Assembly: GCA_905479575.1 (NCBI GenBank)
Contig: CAJQNB010000003.1
Location: 43,515 to 107,514, forward strand
Direction: 5' to 3'
Length of the DNA stretch: 64,000 nucleotides
Source of the DNA: an uncultured Pseudophaeobacter sp.
GTDB lineage: Bacteria; Pseudomonadota; Alphaproteobacteria; Rhodobacterales; Rhodobacteraceae
The stretch's first letter is position 1. Every line of letters starts with the position of its first letter. Made by a program: the position numbers and the translations under genes. Below are positions 1 through 8,691 of this stretch, piece after piece. Under the pieces are notes generated by a model. That model worked only from the letters and a program-made list of their open reading frames with translations. It was not told where the DNA came from and did not search any database.

Positions 1-632
1 CGTTGATCAAACGCCAATCCGAAGGCATGGAAAACCGCAACAAGTCCCTGAAGGTGTTGTTCCGGATCCCACTGGTGATCTCCGCAGCGCTGCTGTCTTT
101 TGCCCATGGCGCCAATGATGTGGCCAATGCGGTTGGCCCTCTGGCCGCGATCGTGCATGCCTCAGAGTTTGGCGACTTTGCCTCCAAGGTGGCCATTCCA
201 ACCTGGGTCATGGTCATCGGCGCCTTTGGGATTTCCTTTGGCCTGTTCCTGTTTGGCCCCAAACTGATCCGCATGGTTGGCAGCCAGATCACCAAGCTGA
301 ACCCCATGCGCGCCTATTGTGTCTCGCTCTCAGCTGCGATCACAGTGATTGTTGCCAGCTGGCTGGGCCTGCCGGTATCCTCGACCCATATTGCGGTTGG
401 GGCGGTATTTGGGGTTGGTTTTTTCCGCGAATGGCATCACGAGCGCCGCTCGCGTCAATCTGCGGTCAGCCGCCCGGCAGAAAAGCGCATCGCACCGGAA
501 GAACGCCGCCGCCGCAAACTGGTCCGGCGCAGCCACTTTATGACCATTGCCGCCGCCTGGGTGATCACAGTGCCTGCTGCAGCGCTGCTGTCAGGCTGTA
601 TCTATCTGCTGCTGGCAAGCTTTACCCATTGA
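1..632 (+). CDS. Inorganic phosphate transporter, PiT family (3' part)
   Basis: The open frame enters from outside the window, so only the C-terminal ~210 residues are present; the first in-frame TTG is not a credible start. The fragment has hydrophobic membrane segments and the PiT signature GANDVANAVGP near its beginning, plus a second family motif, GLPVSSTHIAVGAV, about 90 residues on. PiT proteins are inner-membrane symporters that take up phosphate or metal-phosphate with protons or sodium. A basic stretch with many Arg residues lies between the last two membrane helices. The next gene is convergent, so the left-hand operon context is not visible. Confidence 0.88.
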   Translation, partial: LIKRQSEGMENRNKSLKVLFRIPLVISAALLSFAHGANDVANAVGPLAAIVHASEFGDFASKVAIPTWVMVIGAFGISFGLFLFGPKLIRMVGSQITKLNPMRAYCVSLSAAITVIVASWLGLPVSSTHIAVGAVFGVGFFREWHHERRSRQSAVSRPAEKRIAPEERRRRKLVRRSHFMTIAAAWVITVPAAALLSGCIYLLLASFTH

Positions 633-669
633 GCCGCTGAGGTGTCGTTGGGCTAACCCCGACCAAAGG

Positions 670-1734
670 CTAGATCTGGCCGGGCTGCAGTTTTGGCAGT
701 CCGGCCTTTTTCATTTCCGCCTGCCGGATCAATTGTATCACCACATCGCAAACTGGCGTGGCCACACCATGGGCCTGACCCAGGCGCTGGATTTCGCCCT
801 GCAGCGCATCCACTTCGGTGATCCGCCCCTGCATCAGGTCCTGCGCCATTGAACTGCGCGCGGTTGGATCAATTGTCAGCATCTGGGCTGCAATACGGGT
901 AAAGGCCCAATTGGGCAGGCGCAGGATATGCGGGGTCATCCAGACGGGCAGCGGTGTCGTCGACACCGGGCGCAAGCCCGCCGCCTGCATCACCCGCAGG
1001 GCTTCGGCCATTTGATCGGCCATCAACCGTCGCCAATGACGGCTTTGCAGCTGCGTCATCAAAGGCAGACCCGAAAGGGCATTCAGAGCGTTATTGAGAT
1101 TGATCAGCAGCTTGCCCCATTGCACCCCGGTTATATCCTCAGTCTCCCCTACCGGCAGCCCCGGCACCGACAGAAACCGGCCCAAATGCCCGCGGCCTTT
1201 GGCGATCAGGATCTCCCCGGAGGAGGCCCGGTGATATCCGGGCTGCGCGGATGCAGCCCCTGCCGCGCCTGGGGTCTCTGTTGGCTCTGGGGGCACTGCA
1301 GGCCCTGTGGGAACCACATTAAACGGCACCATCGCAGCGCGCAGATCCCGCCCCGGCAACATCTGGCGCAACAGCTCCACATTTGTCACCGCATTTTGAA
1401 AGCTGAGCACCGGCGCATCTGGGGGCGCATATTGGGCAATCAAACGCCCCATGGCTGCGGTGCCATTTGATTTCACCGCGACAACCACCAGATCGGCCTC
1501 TGCCAAAACAGCAGGGTCTTCGCTACACCGCAGCTGCCGCGCCTCAACCTGCTGCTCCAGCCGGGCATAATCCGTCAGCAGCAAACCGCGCTGTGCAATA
1601 GGCATCAAGATACGGCCACGTCCCAGCAACGTGACGCTATGGCCCGCCGCTGCCCAAAGCCCGCCACAAAAGCAGCCAATAGATCCGGCACCGGCAATCA
1701 CGATACGCAGTGATTTCGCCCCCTGGCCGCTCAT
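670..1734 (-). CDS. 2-dehydropantoate 2-reductase family protein (PanE/ApbA)
   Basis: This is a 354-residue NADPH-dependent reductase of the ketopantoate reductase family. The N-terminus has a Rossmann nucleotide-binding motif GAGSIG (residues 15-20), a VAVKSN segment near residue 85-90, and the C-terminal helical domain with WGKLLINLNNALNAL. It is about 50 residues longer than classical PanE, mainly because of a Pro/Ala-rich insert at about residues 144-168. The start codon overlaps the stop of the upstream hydrolase gene (ATGA), so the two are probably translationally coupled. Many bacteria carry several PanE-like paralogues, so a role in pantothenate synthesis is possible but not shown. 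Confidence 0.82.
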   Translation of the reverse strand: MSGQGAKSLRIVIAGAGSIGCFCGGLWAAAGHSVTLLGRGRILMPIAQRGLLLTDYARLEQQVEARQLRCSEDPAVLAEADLVVVAVKSNGTAAMGRLIAQYAPPDAPVLSFQNAVTNVELLRQMLPGRDLRAAMVPFNVVPTGPAVPPEPTETPGAAGAASAQPGYHRASSGEILIAKGRGHLGRFLSVPGLPVGETEDITGVQWGKLLINLNNALNALSGLPLMTQLQSRHWRRLMADQMAEALRVMQAAGLRPVSTTPLPVWMTPHILRLPNWAFTRIAAQMLTIDPTARSSMAQDLMQGRITEVDALQGEIQRLGQAHGVATPVCDVVIQLIRQAEMKKAGLPKLQPGQI

Positions 1735-2324
1735 ACGACAGCGGGCAGCCGGGCGAGGACCTCTTGGCTTGGCAAGACCTCTCCGAACCCCGCTGCCAGA
1801 GCTGAAAGCGTCACCTCCAACACCACCTCTGCATCCAGATCACCGCCTTTGCGGGCAGGCATGGCAAAAGCGATAAGCGCGTCTTCGACAACTGAGACTC
1901 CAAAGCCCAGGTTGGCCGCAGAGCGCGCAGTGGAGTTGACGCAGAAGGCCGCGACACCGCCCACAATCAACAGGTTGCGGATGCCACGGGCCTGCAGCGC
2001 TTCTGCCAATCCGGTGCCAACAAAACCAGAGGAGCCGGTTTTCCAAAACACCGCCTCGCCCTCTTGCGGCGCAGCGCAGGGCATGGGCTGGCCCGAGGGC
2101 AGATCGCGGCGAAATTTGCTCTCGGCGCGGGGATCATCATGCATCACATGCAGCACCGGTAGGCCAGCACCGCGAAAACCCGCCAGAAGCCGGGCAATGT
2201 TGTCTTCCGCATCCGGGTTGGCCCGCGGACGCCCCGCGGCGGTGGCATTTGCCATCTCCATCTGCATATCAACACTCAAGAGAGCCCAGCTTTGATCCAT
2301 CTGCTGCGGTTGATGCATGTTCAC
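1731..2324 (-). CDS. Isochorismatase-like cysteine hydrolase
   Basis: A 197-residue protein of the isochorismatase-like superfamily, which includes nicotinamidases, N-carbamoylsarcosine amidases and isochorismatases. The expected catalytic triad is visible: Asp19 in LLSVDMQ, Lys96 in VFWKTGSSG and Cys128 in GGVAAFCVNSTAR. The preferred start is GTG at 2324, because a GAGGG Shine-Dalgarno lies 7 bases upstream; an ATG at 2318 is the alternative. That Shine-Dalgarno is buried in the 3' arm of a strong hairpin (2330-2362). It overlaps the following PanE-like gene by 4 bases. The substrate cannot be inferred. Confidence 0.8.
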   Translation of the reverse strand: MNMHQPQQMDQSWALLSVDMQMEMANATAAGRPRANPDAEDNIARLLAGFRGAGLPVLHVMHDDPRAESKFRRDLPSGQPMPCAAPQEGEAVFWKTGSSGFVGTGLAEALQARGIRNLLIVGGVAAFCVNSTARSAANLGFGVSVVEDALIAFAMPARKGGDLDAEVVLEVTLSALAAGFGEVLPSQEVLARLPAVV

Positions 2325-2329
2325 AATAA

Positions 2330-2362
2330 AACCCTCGCGCTGAACTGAATAACGCGAGGGTT
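2330..2362 (-). promoter_or_regulatory. 10-bp hairpin over the isochorismatase Shine-Dalgarno (or argF terminator)
   Basis: AACCCTCGCG at 2330-2339 is perfectly complementary to CGCGAGGGTT at 2353-2362, with a 13-base loop. Read on the minus strand the 3' arm contains GAGGG, the only good Shine-Dalgarno for the GTG at 2324, and is followed by TTTATTG. The structure may act as the rho-independent terminator of argD-argF, as a translation-blocking hairpin for the hydrolase, or as both. Confidence 0.6.
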
Positions 2363-2466
2363 GCAGAAGTTTTTCAAAATGACCAGTCCCCTGTCACGCC
2401 CTATGAACGTGCATGCGGCGTCTAGGACACCCGCCAATGGGTCAATGAGCCAAGGACAGCGCCGGA

Positions 2467-3393
2467 TTAAACTCCGAGGCACCAACGCATGACGGCTTTT
2501 TGCGCGTGCAGGCGGTTTTCGGCCTCATCAAAGATCACCGACTGCGGGCCATCCATAACTGCCGAGGTCACCTCTTCTTCGCGGTGCGCGGGCAGGCAAT
2601 GCATGAACAAAGCGTCGGGTTTGGCATGGGACATCAGCTCCTCATTGACCTGATAGGGGCGCAGCATGTTGTGGCGCCGCTCTTTCGAGGACTGGCTGTC
2701 ATGCATGCTGACCCAGGTATCGGCCACCACCAGATCGGCGCCTTCAACCGCTTTGACGGCGTCACGTTCGATCACCACTTTGGAGCCTGCCTGACGGGCC
2801 AGGCCGACAAATTCGTCCTCCGGGTCCAGCTGCGACGGGCCGGTAAAGGTGAGGTCAAACCCAAATTTGGCTGCCGCATGCAGGAAAGAGGCACAGACAT
2901 TGTTGCCGTCCCCGGCCCAGACAACCTTTTTGCCTTTGATCGAGCCGCGATGCTCCTCGTAGGTCTGGATATCCGCCATGATCTGGCAGGGGTGGGTGCG
3001 GTCAGTCAGCCCGTTGATCACCGGCACCGAGGCATATTCAGCCATCTCGTGCAAAACCGCCTCGTCAAAGGTACGGATCATGATCAGATCCACATAGCGC
3101 GACATCACCCGTGCGGTATCGGCAATGGTCTCACCATGGCCCAGTTGCATGTCCTTGCCGGATAGGACCATGCTCTGACCGCCCATCTGCCGCACCCCCA
3201 CATCAAAGGAAATGCGGGTCCGGGTGGAGGGTTTTTCAAAAATCAGCGCCACCATCTGGCCAGCCAGGGGCTGTTCATCATCAGCCATGCCCTTGGGGCG
3301 GCCCTGGCGTGCCTGTTTCATCACCTTGGCCTGGTCAATAATGGCGTGCAGATCTGCGCCGCTGGTTGTGTGGATATCAAGGAAGTGGTTCAT
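2467..3393 (-). CDS. argF: Ornithine carbamoyltransferase
   Basis: This 308-residue cytoplasmic enzyme condenses carbamoyl phosphate and ornithine to citrulline in arginine synthesis. It has the carbamoyl-phosphate motif STRTR (56-60), HPCQ (134-137) and the ornithine-loop motif HCLP (265-268), and its length is normal for the family. It lies 108 bases downstream of argD on the same strand, so the two probably form an argD-argF operon; carB, which makes carbamoyl phosphate, is about 31 kb away. The spacer between argD and argF contains a GC-rich repeat-like element. Confidence 0.96.
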   Translation of the reverse strand: MNHFLDIHTTSGADLHAIIDQAKVMKQARQGRPKGMADDEQPLAGQMVALIFEKPSTRTRISFDVGVRQMGGQSMVLSGKDMQLGHGETIADTARVMSRYVDLIMIRTFDEAVLHEMAEYASVPVINGLTDRTHPCQIMADIQTYEEHRGSIKGKKVVWAGDGNNVCASFLHAAAKFGFDLTFTGPSQLDPEDEFVGLARQAGSKVVIERDAVKAVEGADLVVADTWVSMHDSQSSKERRHNMLRPYQVNEELMSHAKPDALFMHCLPAHREEEVTSAVMDGPQSVIFDEAENRLHAQKAVMRWCLGV

Positions 3394-3433
3394 AACATGT
3401 CGCTTTTTTGGTTACGTGTGGGGCAGTCAAACG

Positions 3434-3483
3434 ACGGGGGCTGCCTGCCCCCGCACCCCCGGGAATATTTAGGGAAAGATGAA
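3434..3483 (-). repeat. Rhodobacterales-type intergenic element between argD and argF
   Basis: Read on the minus strand this begins TTCATCTTTCCCTAAATATT and continues with CCCGGGGG and a GGGGGCAGGCAGCCCCC palindrome. I recall elements with this layout (TTCATCTTTC, an A/T patch, then GC-rich palindromes) downstream of genes in Rhodobacterales genomes. A second, shorter relative is at 50281-50313. It sits in the direction of argD-argF transcription and may shape or attenuate the transcript. Confidence 0.5.
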
Positions 3484-3501
3484 TGTCAGCCTGGCATCTG
3501 T

Positions 3502-4683
3502 TCAACCGGGCGTTTGCTCCACCTGGGTGGCGGCCTTGTCCAGACGAGAGATGGCCTCGGCGATGTCCTCTTCACTGAGCGTCAGAGGCGGCAGCAGGCG
3601 GATCACATTGTCGGCGGCAGGTACGGTGATGACCTGGTTGTCATAGCCGGCCTGCACCACATCCATGTTCGCAGCCTTGCATTTCAGCCCCAGCATCAAC
3701 CCGGAGCCGCGCAGCTCTTCGAACACCTCCGGGTGCGCAGCCACCAGACCGTCCAGGCGCTGACGCAGCAGACCCGCACGACGGTTCACATCCGCCAGGA
3801 AATCCGGCGCCATCACCTCTTCGATCACCGCGCAGCCAACGGCGCAGCCCAACGGGTTGCCGCCATAGGTGGAGCCATGGGTGCCTGCGGTCATGCCGGA
3901 TGCGGCCTCTTCGGTGGCCAGAACCGCGCCAAGGGGGAAGCCGCCGCCGATGCCCTTGGCCACCATCATGATGTCGGGCGTGATGCCCGCCCATTCATGG
4001 GCAAAAAGCTTGCCCGTCCGGCCCACACCGCATTGCACCTCATCCAGGATCAGCAGAATGCCTGCGTCATCACAGATCTGACGCAGCGCCTTCATTTCAG
4101 CGTCGGGCACCGGACGAATACCGCCCTCGCCCTGCACCGGCTCGATCAGCACCGCCGCCGTGTGATCCGTTATCGCATTGGTCAGCCCGTCCATATCGCC
4201 AAAGGTGAGATGCACAAAGCCCGGCAGCAACGGGCCAAAGCCCTTGACCATTTTTTCCGTGCCAGCCGCGGCAATGCCCGCAGAAGAGCGACCATGGAAA
4301 GACCCATCAAAGGTGATGATCTCGACCCGTTCGGGCTGGTCCTTCTCATAGAAATACTTGCGCGCCATCTTGACCGCCAGCTCACAGGCCTCGGTGCCGG
4401 AGTTGGTGAAAAACACCGTATCAGCAAAGGTGTGCTCCACCAGCAGATCCGCCAGCTTTTCCTGCTGCGGGATCTTATAGAGGTTGGAGACATGCCAGAG
4501 ATTCTGCGCCTGGTTGCTCAGCACCTCGACCAGTTTGGGATGGGCATGGCCCAGCGCGTTGACAGCGATGCCAGAGCCCAGATCCAAAAATCGGCGCCCG
4601 TCCGCCTCGAACAGCCAGGAACCTTCGCCTTTTACGAACTCCAGCGGAGCACGGTTATAGGTGGGCAGTACGGACGGGATCAT
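3502..4683 (-). CDS. argD: Acetylornithine aminotransferase
   Basis: A 393-residue class III PLP-dependent aminotransferase that converts N-acetylglutamate semialdehyde to N-acetylornithine; many ArgD enzymes also act as succinyldiaminopimelate transaminase in lysine synthesis. SGTEACE (95-101) binds the cofactor phosphate, LILDEVQCGVGRTG (about 211-224) supplies the cofactor-ring Asp, and Lys243 in VAKGIGGGFP is the Schiff-base lysine. A Shine-Dalgarno AAAGGATGATCC precedes the ATG. First gene of the argD-argF pair. Confidence 0.95.
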   Translation of the reverse strand: MIPSVLPTYNRAPLEFVKGEGSWLFEADGRRFLDLGSGIAVNALGHAHPKLVEVLSNQAQNLWHVSNLYKIPQQEKLADLLVEHTFADTVFFTNSGTEACELAVKMARKYFYEKDQPERVEIITFDGSFHGRSSAGIAAAGTEKMVKGFGPLLPGFVHLTFGDMDGLTNAITDHTAAVLIEPVQGEGGIRPVPDAEMKALRQICDDAGILLILDEVQCGVGRTGKLFAHEWAGITPDIMMVAKGIGGGFPLGAVLATEEAASGMTAGTHGSTYGGNPLGCAVGCAVIEEVMAPDFLADVNRRAGLLRQRLDGLVAAHPEVFEELRGSGLMLGLKCKAANMDVVQAGYDNQVITVPAADNVIRLLPPLTLSEEDIAEAISRLDKAATQVEQTPG

Positions 4684-5040
4684 TGGATCATCCTTTTTGG
4701 AAAGTTAAGGCCAAAGCAGTGCATGAGCAGGGCCTGAGGGTCAATAATGAGAGATTGGTTTTGTGCCAATACGCCGCAAAAGCGCAAAAGCCATAGATCA
4801 AAGGTGCCGAACTACGCCAGCAAATTACGCCAGTCGGCGTCGGCGTCGCAACAAAGGGATATGCGTAACTTTGATCATAGGTAGGCTCCATATCGGAGCA
4901 TTTGACATAAAGAAACCCCTTTCCGCCAGCAAGACCCAACAATTTGGCCTCCCCCTCGTGGGGCTATCGACCTGGCCGCGCCTTTGCCCTAGCTGCGATA
5001 GCTCTTGCAAATGCCTGCCAGTCAGCGCAGCAGAGACCCC
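4684..5040. other. Divergent intergenic region argD / DMT transporter
   Basis: This 357-base stretch must hold the promoters of argD (leftward) and of the transporter (rightward). A TTGACA hexamer is present on the plus strand near 4902, but I see no convincing -10 at the right spacing. I find no stable hairpin or coding sequence. Confidence 0.4.
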
Positions 5041-5964
5041 ATGAGCATCACACCCCCACAGAACCCCCGCCTTGCGGCTGCGTTGATTATTCTAGCGACC
5101 GTTTTTATTGCTGCGACCACGCTGTTGGCCAAGGCCCTGGGCACTGAGGCTTTGGGGCCTGCGCTACACCCTTTGCAAATCAGCCATGGACGGTTTTTAT
5201 TCGCCTTCCTGGTGATTTCCATGGCTGTGAGGGCTTTACGGTTCAAATTGCGACCGCCGCAGTGGCGGTCGCATATCGGGCGCACCAGCTGTGGCTGGCT
5301 GGGCATCACGCTGATGTTCGCCTCGGTGGCCTATGTCCCGCTGGCGGATGCCACGGCGATTGCCTTTCTAAACCCGGTTTTTGGCATGTTGCTGGCGATC
5401 CCGCTGCTCGGCGAACGGGTTGGTCCCTGGCGCTGGGGGGCCGCAGGCATCGCCCTGGTGGGGGCCATGATCCTGTTGCGACCAACGCCGGACAGCTTTC
5501 AACCGGCGGCTCTTTTGGCGTTGGCGGCCGCGACCATCATGGGGCTGGAGCTGATATTTATCAAAAAGCTCGCCGGGCGCGAACGCCCGCTGCAGGTTTT
5601 GTGGTTCAATAACGCTCTGGGAATGATGATAGCCAGCGCAGCGGTTTTGCCGGTCTGGCAGGCGCCCACCGCGCTGCAATGGGGGGCTTTGGCGGCGCTT
5701 GGCACCCTGATGGCCTGCGCCCAGGCCTGTTTTATCAATGGTATGGCGCGGGCCGAAGCCTCATTTGTGGCGCCATTCAGCTATGCCACGCTGATCTTTG
5801 CCACGCTTTATGATTTTATTGGTTTTGGCGTGATCCCGGATTGGATCACCCTCATCGGAGCAGCCGTTATCCTATCAGGAGCTGCGATTCTTGCCTGGCG
5901 CGAGGGGCGGCACCCCTCCGTGAAAGCACCAGGCATCGTGGAAAAGGGCTCTCTCACGCCTTGA
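5041..5964 (+). CDS. DMT-superfamily (EamA) transporter
   Basis: A 307-residue inner-membrane protein with about ten hydrophobic helices arranged as two EamA repeats, the fold of drug/metabolite exporters. The repeats are recognisable from the Pro/Gly-rich ADATAIAFLNPVFGMLLAIPLLGERV region (about residues 100-125) and its weaker counterpart in the second half. I chose the ATG at 5041 rather than an upstream in-frame ATG at 5005, because 5041 starts directly before the first helix. It ends convergently with the next gene, the two coding regions overlapping by 11 bases. The substrate is unknown. Confidence 0.85.
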   Translation: MSITPPQNPRLAAALIILATVFIAATTLLAKALGTEALGPALHPLQISHGRFLFAFLVISMAVRALRFKLRPPQWRSHIGRTSCGWLGITLMFASVAYVPLADATAIAFLNPVFGMLLAIPLLGERVGPWRWGAAGIALVGAMILLRPTPDSFQPAALLALAAATIMGLELIFIKKLAGRERPLQVLWFNNALGMMIASAAVLPVWQAPTALQWGALAALGTLMACAQACFINGMARAEASFVAPFSYATLIFATLYDFIGFGVIPDWITLIGAAVILSGAAILAWREGRHPSVKAPGIVEKGSLTP

Positions 5965-6784
5965 GCCGGTAACCGCTGCGCAGCATGGCCCAGGCCAGTA
6001 GGCAGATGGCAAAACTCGCCCCGGCGCAGATTGCCATGCCAACAAAAGGCGCCCCATCAGAGGTGCCGATCATGCCAAAACGCAGCCCATCAATCAGGTA
6101 GAACACCGGGTTCACCTGCGCCAGAGCGTGCAGAACGGGCGGCAGCGCATTGATCGAATAAAAGGTGCCGGACAAAAACGCCAAAGGCGTGACAATGAAA
6201 TTGGTGATCGCCGCCATCTGGTCAAACTTATTGGCAAAAATCCCGGCAACGATACCCAGCCCGCCCAAAAACAATGCCCCCAAAACGATGAAAACAAGGG
6301 CAATCAGGGGATGCGCCGGAACAATTTGCAGCACCACAGCCAGCCCCACCGCAATCCCGCAGGCAACCATAGTGCCGCGCACAACCGCGCCGGCAAGATA
6401 ACCCAGCAGGATCTCCAGCCCTGAGAGCGGCGGCATCAGGGTATCAACGATATTGCCCTGCACCTTGGAAATCACCAAGGACGAAGAGGTATTGGCAAAG
6501 GCGTTCTGGATCACCGTCATCATCATGATGCCCGGCGCCAGAAAATGCAGAAAGGGCACCCCCATGACATCGCCGCGTTTGGGACCAATTGCGAGGTTGA
6601 AAATCAACAAGAACAGAGCCGCTGTCACCAGTGGCGCCAGCAAGGTCTGGGTCCAAACCACCAGAAACCGGGTGATTTCGCGCTGCGCCAGCGTCTGCAG
6701 CCCCAGCCAGTTCACCCGTCCGAACCGGCGCTCACCGAGTGCATTCTGATAGCCCATCTGGCTGTTCGCCCCTTGCTCCGACAT
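5954..6784 (-). CDS. ABC-2 type transport permease
   Basis: This 276-residue protein has six predicted membrane helices and the ABC-2 permease layout: a cytoplasmic N-terminus with the LAQREITRFLVVWTQTLLAP segment, LAPGIMMMTVIQNAFANTSSS, and the conserved late segment TPLAFLSGTFYSINALPP followed by VNPVFYLIDGLRFG. It resembles YadH-type permeases. Such proteins work with a separate ATPase subunit, but no ATPase gene adjoins it; its partner must be elsewhere. It could in principle pair with the KpsT-like ATPase at 11.6 kb, although it looks more like the YadH group than KpsM. The 3' end overlaps the convergent transporter gene. Confidence 0.82.
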   Translation of the reverse strand: MSEQGANSQMGYQNALGERRFGRVNWLGLQTLAQREITRFLVVWTQTLLAPLVTAALFLLIFNLAIGPKRGDVMGVPFLHFLAPGIMMMTVIQNAFANTSSSLVISKVQGNIVDTLMPPLSGLEILLGYLAGAVVRGTMVACGIAVGLAVVLQIVPAHPLIALVFIVLGALFLGGLGIVAGIFANKFDQMAAITNFIVTPLAFLSGTFYSINALPPVLHALAQVNPVFYLIDGLRFGMIGTSDGAPFVGMAICAGASFAICLLAWAMLRSGYRLKA

Positions 6785-6846
6785 GATTTCCCCGCATTTG
6801 TTGTGCTTTCACTGCATAGCGCTTGGGTTCTGAGGCGCAAGGTCTC

Positions 6847-6874
6847 TTGTAACTCTCTGCCCATCGACTAAGAT
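6847..6874 (+). promoter_or_regulatory. Possible sigma-70 promoter of gcrA
   Basis: TTGTAA (6847-6852) and TAAGAT (6869-6874) are separated by 16 bases and lie about 75 bases before the gcrA start. The match to the consensus is moderate, and no other promoter-like pair is better in this gap. Confidence 0.35.
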
Positions 6875-6945
6875 AGGGACCTGAATACGGAACTCGATGG
6901 CGGCCGCAGAATTCTGGGGCCGCTATTAGCTTGGAAAGGCAACAG

Positions 6946-7542
6946 ATGTCCTGGACAGACGATCGCGTCGAATTGCTCAAGAAGATGTGGGGCGAAGGTC
7001 AGTCGGCCAGCCAGATCGCAAAAGAACTGGGTGGGGTGACCCGCAATGCTGTGATTGGCAAGGTGCATCGCCTCGGCCTGTCCAACCGCGCCACCACCGG
7101 CGCCAAGGCCGCAGCCGAACCAAAAGAAAAGCCCGCGGCGGCTGCCAAACCGGCGCCCAAGCCAAAACCGCAGCCCAAGACCGAGCCCGCCCGCCCGGTA
7201 ACCCCGGCGCCTGCGGCAGCGGCAGCGCCCGCATCGGATGCCCGCCCGATGGTGCCCGCGCGCAAGCAGATCATCCCCGCAGGTCAACCGCTGCCACCGC
7301 AGCCCTCGGCCAACGAAATCAGCCCCGAGGCCCTTGCCAAGGTCAATGAGGTCGAAAAGAAGGCCAAGAAGCTGTCGCTGATGGAGCTGACCGAGCGCAC
7401 CTGTAAGTGGCCCGTTGGCGACCCCGCCACCGAGGACTTCTGGTTTTGTGGTCTGCCGGTGCAACAGGGTAAGCCCTATTGCGAAGCCCATGTCGGCGTT
7501 GCCTTCCAGCCGATGAGCGCCCGCCGCGACCGCAAACGGTAG
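6946..7542 (+). CDS. gcrA: GcrA cell-cycle regulator
   Basis: GcrA is an alphaproteobacterial transcription factor that binds sigma-70 RNA polymerase and, in Caulobacter, activates promoters depending on GANTC methylation. The 198-residue protein begins with the family's hallmark MSWTDDRVELLKKMW and an HTH region ending VHRLGLSNR (residue 48). A long Ala/Pro/Lys-rich linker follows, then the polymerase-binding C-terminal domain with TCKWPVGDP and FCGLPVQQGKPYCEAH. The ATG at 6946, preceded by GGAAAGG, fits the family N-terminus; an upstream TTG is rejected. A strong terminator follows. Confidence 0.96.
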   Translation: MSWTDDRVELLKKMWGEGQSASQIAKELGGVTRNAVIGKVHRLGLSNRATTGAKAAAEPKEKPAAAAKPAPKPKPQPKTEPARPVTPAPAAAAAPASDARPMVPARKQIIPAGQPLPPQPSANEISPEALAKVNEVEKKAKKLSLMELTERTCKWPVGDPATEDFWFCGLPVQQGKPYCEAHVGVAFQPMSARRDRKR

Positions 7543-7574
7543 CCAGCAGTTGCACGACCAACAGATTAAGACCT

Positions 7575-7607
7575 AAAAGCCCTGCGCCCCTCCGGCGCGG
7601 GGCTTTT
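7575..7607 (+). terminator. Rho-independent terminator after gcrA
   Basis: AAAAGCCCTGCGCC pairs with GGCGCGGGGCTTTT around a 5-base CCTCC loop, ending in a T run. It begins 33 bases after the gcrA stop codon. Confidence 0.85.
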
Positions 7608-7865
7608 CAATACGAACAGTTCTCCGCTGCACAGCCCCGACGGCGCAGATCTACGCAGATCTACACAGGGCGCTCGGCCGCCATCTCAGCCGCCCTAGAC
7701 GGTTTGCAGCAGATAGCCTGTAACTGGCCAAGGCAGCAATACGACAGCCCACCCCGGAAACCGGTATTTAGACTGGATTTCGGTGGGTGATTGCACGTCA
7801 AAATCAAGCGGACCCGACCTCGGCACCGCGCCAAGGTCAGGACCATTCACAAAAAGTCAGACAGC
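7608..7865. other. Intergenic region with imperfect hairpin
   Basis: Together with the terminator this makes a 323-base gene-free gap between convergent genes. It holds a tandem GCAGATCTAC pair near 7646 and an imperfect stem-loop at 7748-7787 (CCCACC to GGTGGG with internal bulges). I see no coding sequence. Confidence 0.35.
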
Positions 7866-8396
7866 TCAGTTCCCAGGGGCGCTGGATGTGAAATTGGGGA
7901 TAGGTCTGCCCGAAGCCTCCTTCGGCTCGATCCCTGGCCAGTTGCCTTCGGCGAGATTGATGTTGCCGCCAATATCCTCTTCCCAAAACCCAACAACGTT
8001 TTTGGTGATGTTGAGATAAAGCCGATCGTCAACAATGCGCCACAGGTTGGGGTTGCCGGGCACCTTACCGCCCTTGGAAACACCATAGGCGCAGTGACCG
8101 TCATATTGCGGTACAAAATATGCAGGGTTTTCGAGGAATTTGGCCCGGTTTTCTGCGCTGGCAAAGGCGAACTTGGCGCCATTGTATTCTGCCGTGATAT
8201 CAGCCCGCCCGGGGATCGCCGCCGCCTGCGGCTGTCCAACAGCACTCTGATCGAGGCTGCGATAGGCCACAACGTCGTAGCCAGACACCGCAAAACCGGT
8301 CTGATCGACAAACTGCGGCCCGGCAAAGACTGGTCCGGTAAAGACGGGCAGACCAAAACTGATGGCCGCAAGGGCCGCAAATGCAAATCGCTTCAT
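7866..8396 (-). CDS. Secreted YHS domain-containing protein
   Basis: A 176-residue protein with a Sec-type signal peptide (MKRFAFAALAAISFG, cleavage probably after ...GPVFA). It is followed by a YHS-like domain: GFAVSGYDVVAYRSL, AEYNGAKFAFASAENRAKFLENPAYFVPQYDGHCAYGVSKG. YHS domains are small putative metal-binding modules. The ATG at 8396 is preferred because AGGAG lies 10 bases upstream; the GTG three codons earlier is too close to that site. Periplasmic, function unknown; the neighbouring GST gene is divergent. Confidence 0.75.
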   Translation of the reverse strand: MKRFAFAALAAISFGLPVFTGPVFAGPQFVDQTGFAVSGYDVVAYRSLDQSAVGQPQAAAIPGRADITAEYNGAKFAFASAENRAKFLENPAYFVPQYDGHCAYGVSKGGKVPGNPNLWRIVDDRLYLNITKNVVGFWEEDIGGNINLAEGNWPGIEPKEASGRPIPNFTSSAPGN

Positions 8397-8691
8397 CTGT
8401 GTCACACTCCTGAGTTAGATTACCGTCTGACTTTAGACGTCCGAAACATCGGGCGGGCTCTGCCCTACAGCCCCGTTGAGAATCAAACTAGCCCGTTGTG
8501 CACAGCCGCGAAACGGGGCTCACGCGACTGTGTTTGAACAGCGCAATTGCGTGAACACACAGAAAGTTGCGGCGATCAGACCTTCCAGTCATTGGAATTT
8601 TGGACAAAGCCCCTATTCTCAGTAGACATCGCGCATGGGCGCAGGGCGTCGCGCGCCTCTTACACCACTAGCAAAGACAGGGCTCCTTCAG

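Noticed and set aside
3346..4737. A 463-codon plus-strand frame opposite argD
   Set aside because: His/Gln-rich translation typical of an antisense shadow; argD on the other strand is complete.
4902..4907. TTGACA as a promoter of the DMT transporter
   Set aside because: A perfect -35 hexamer, but no acceptable -10 at 15-19 bases downstream.
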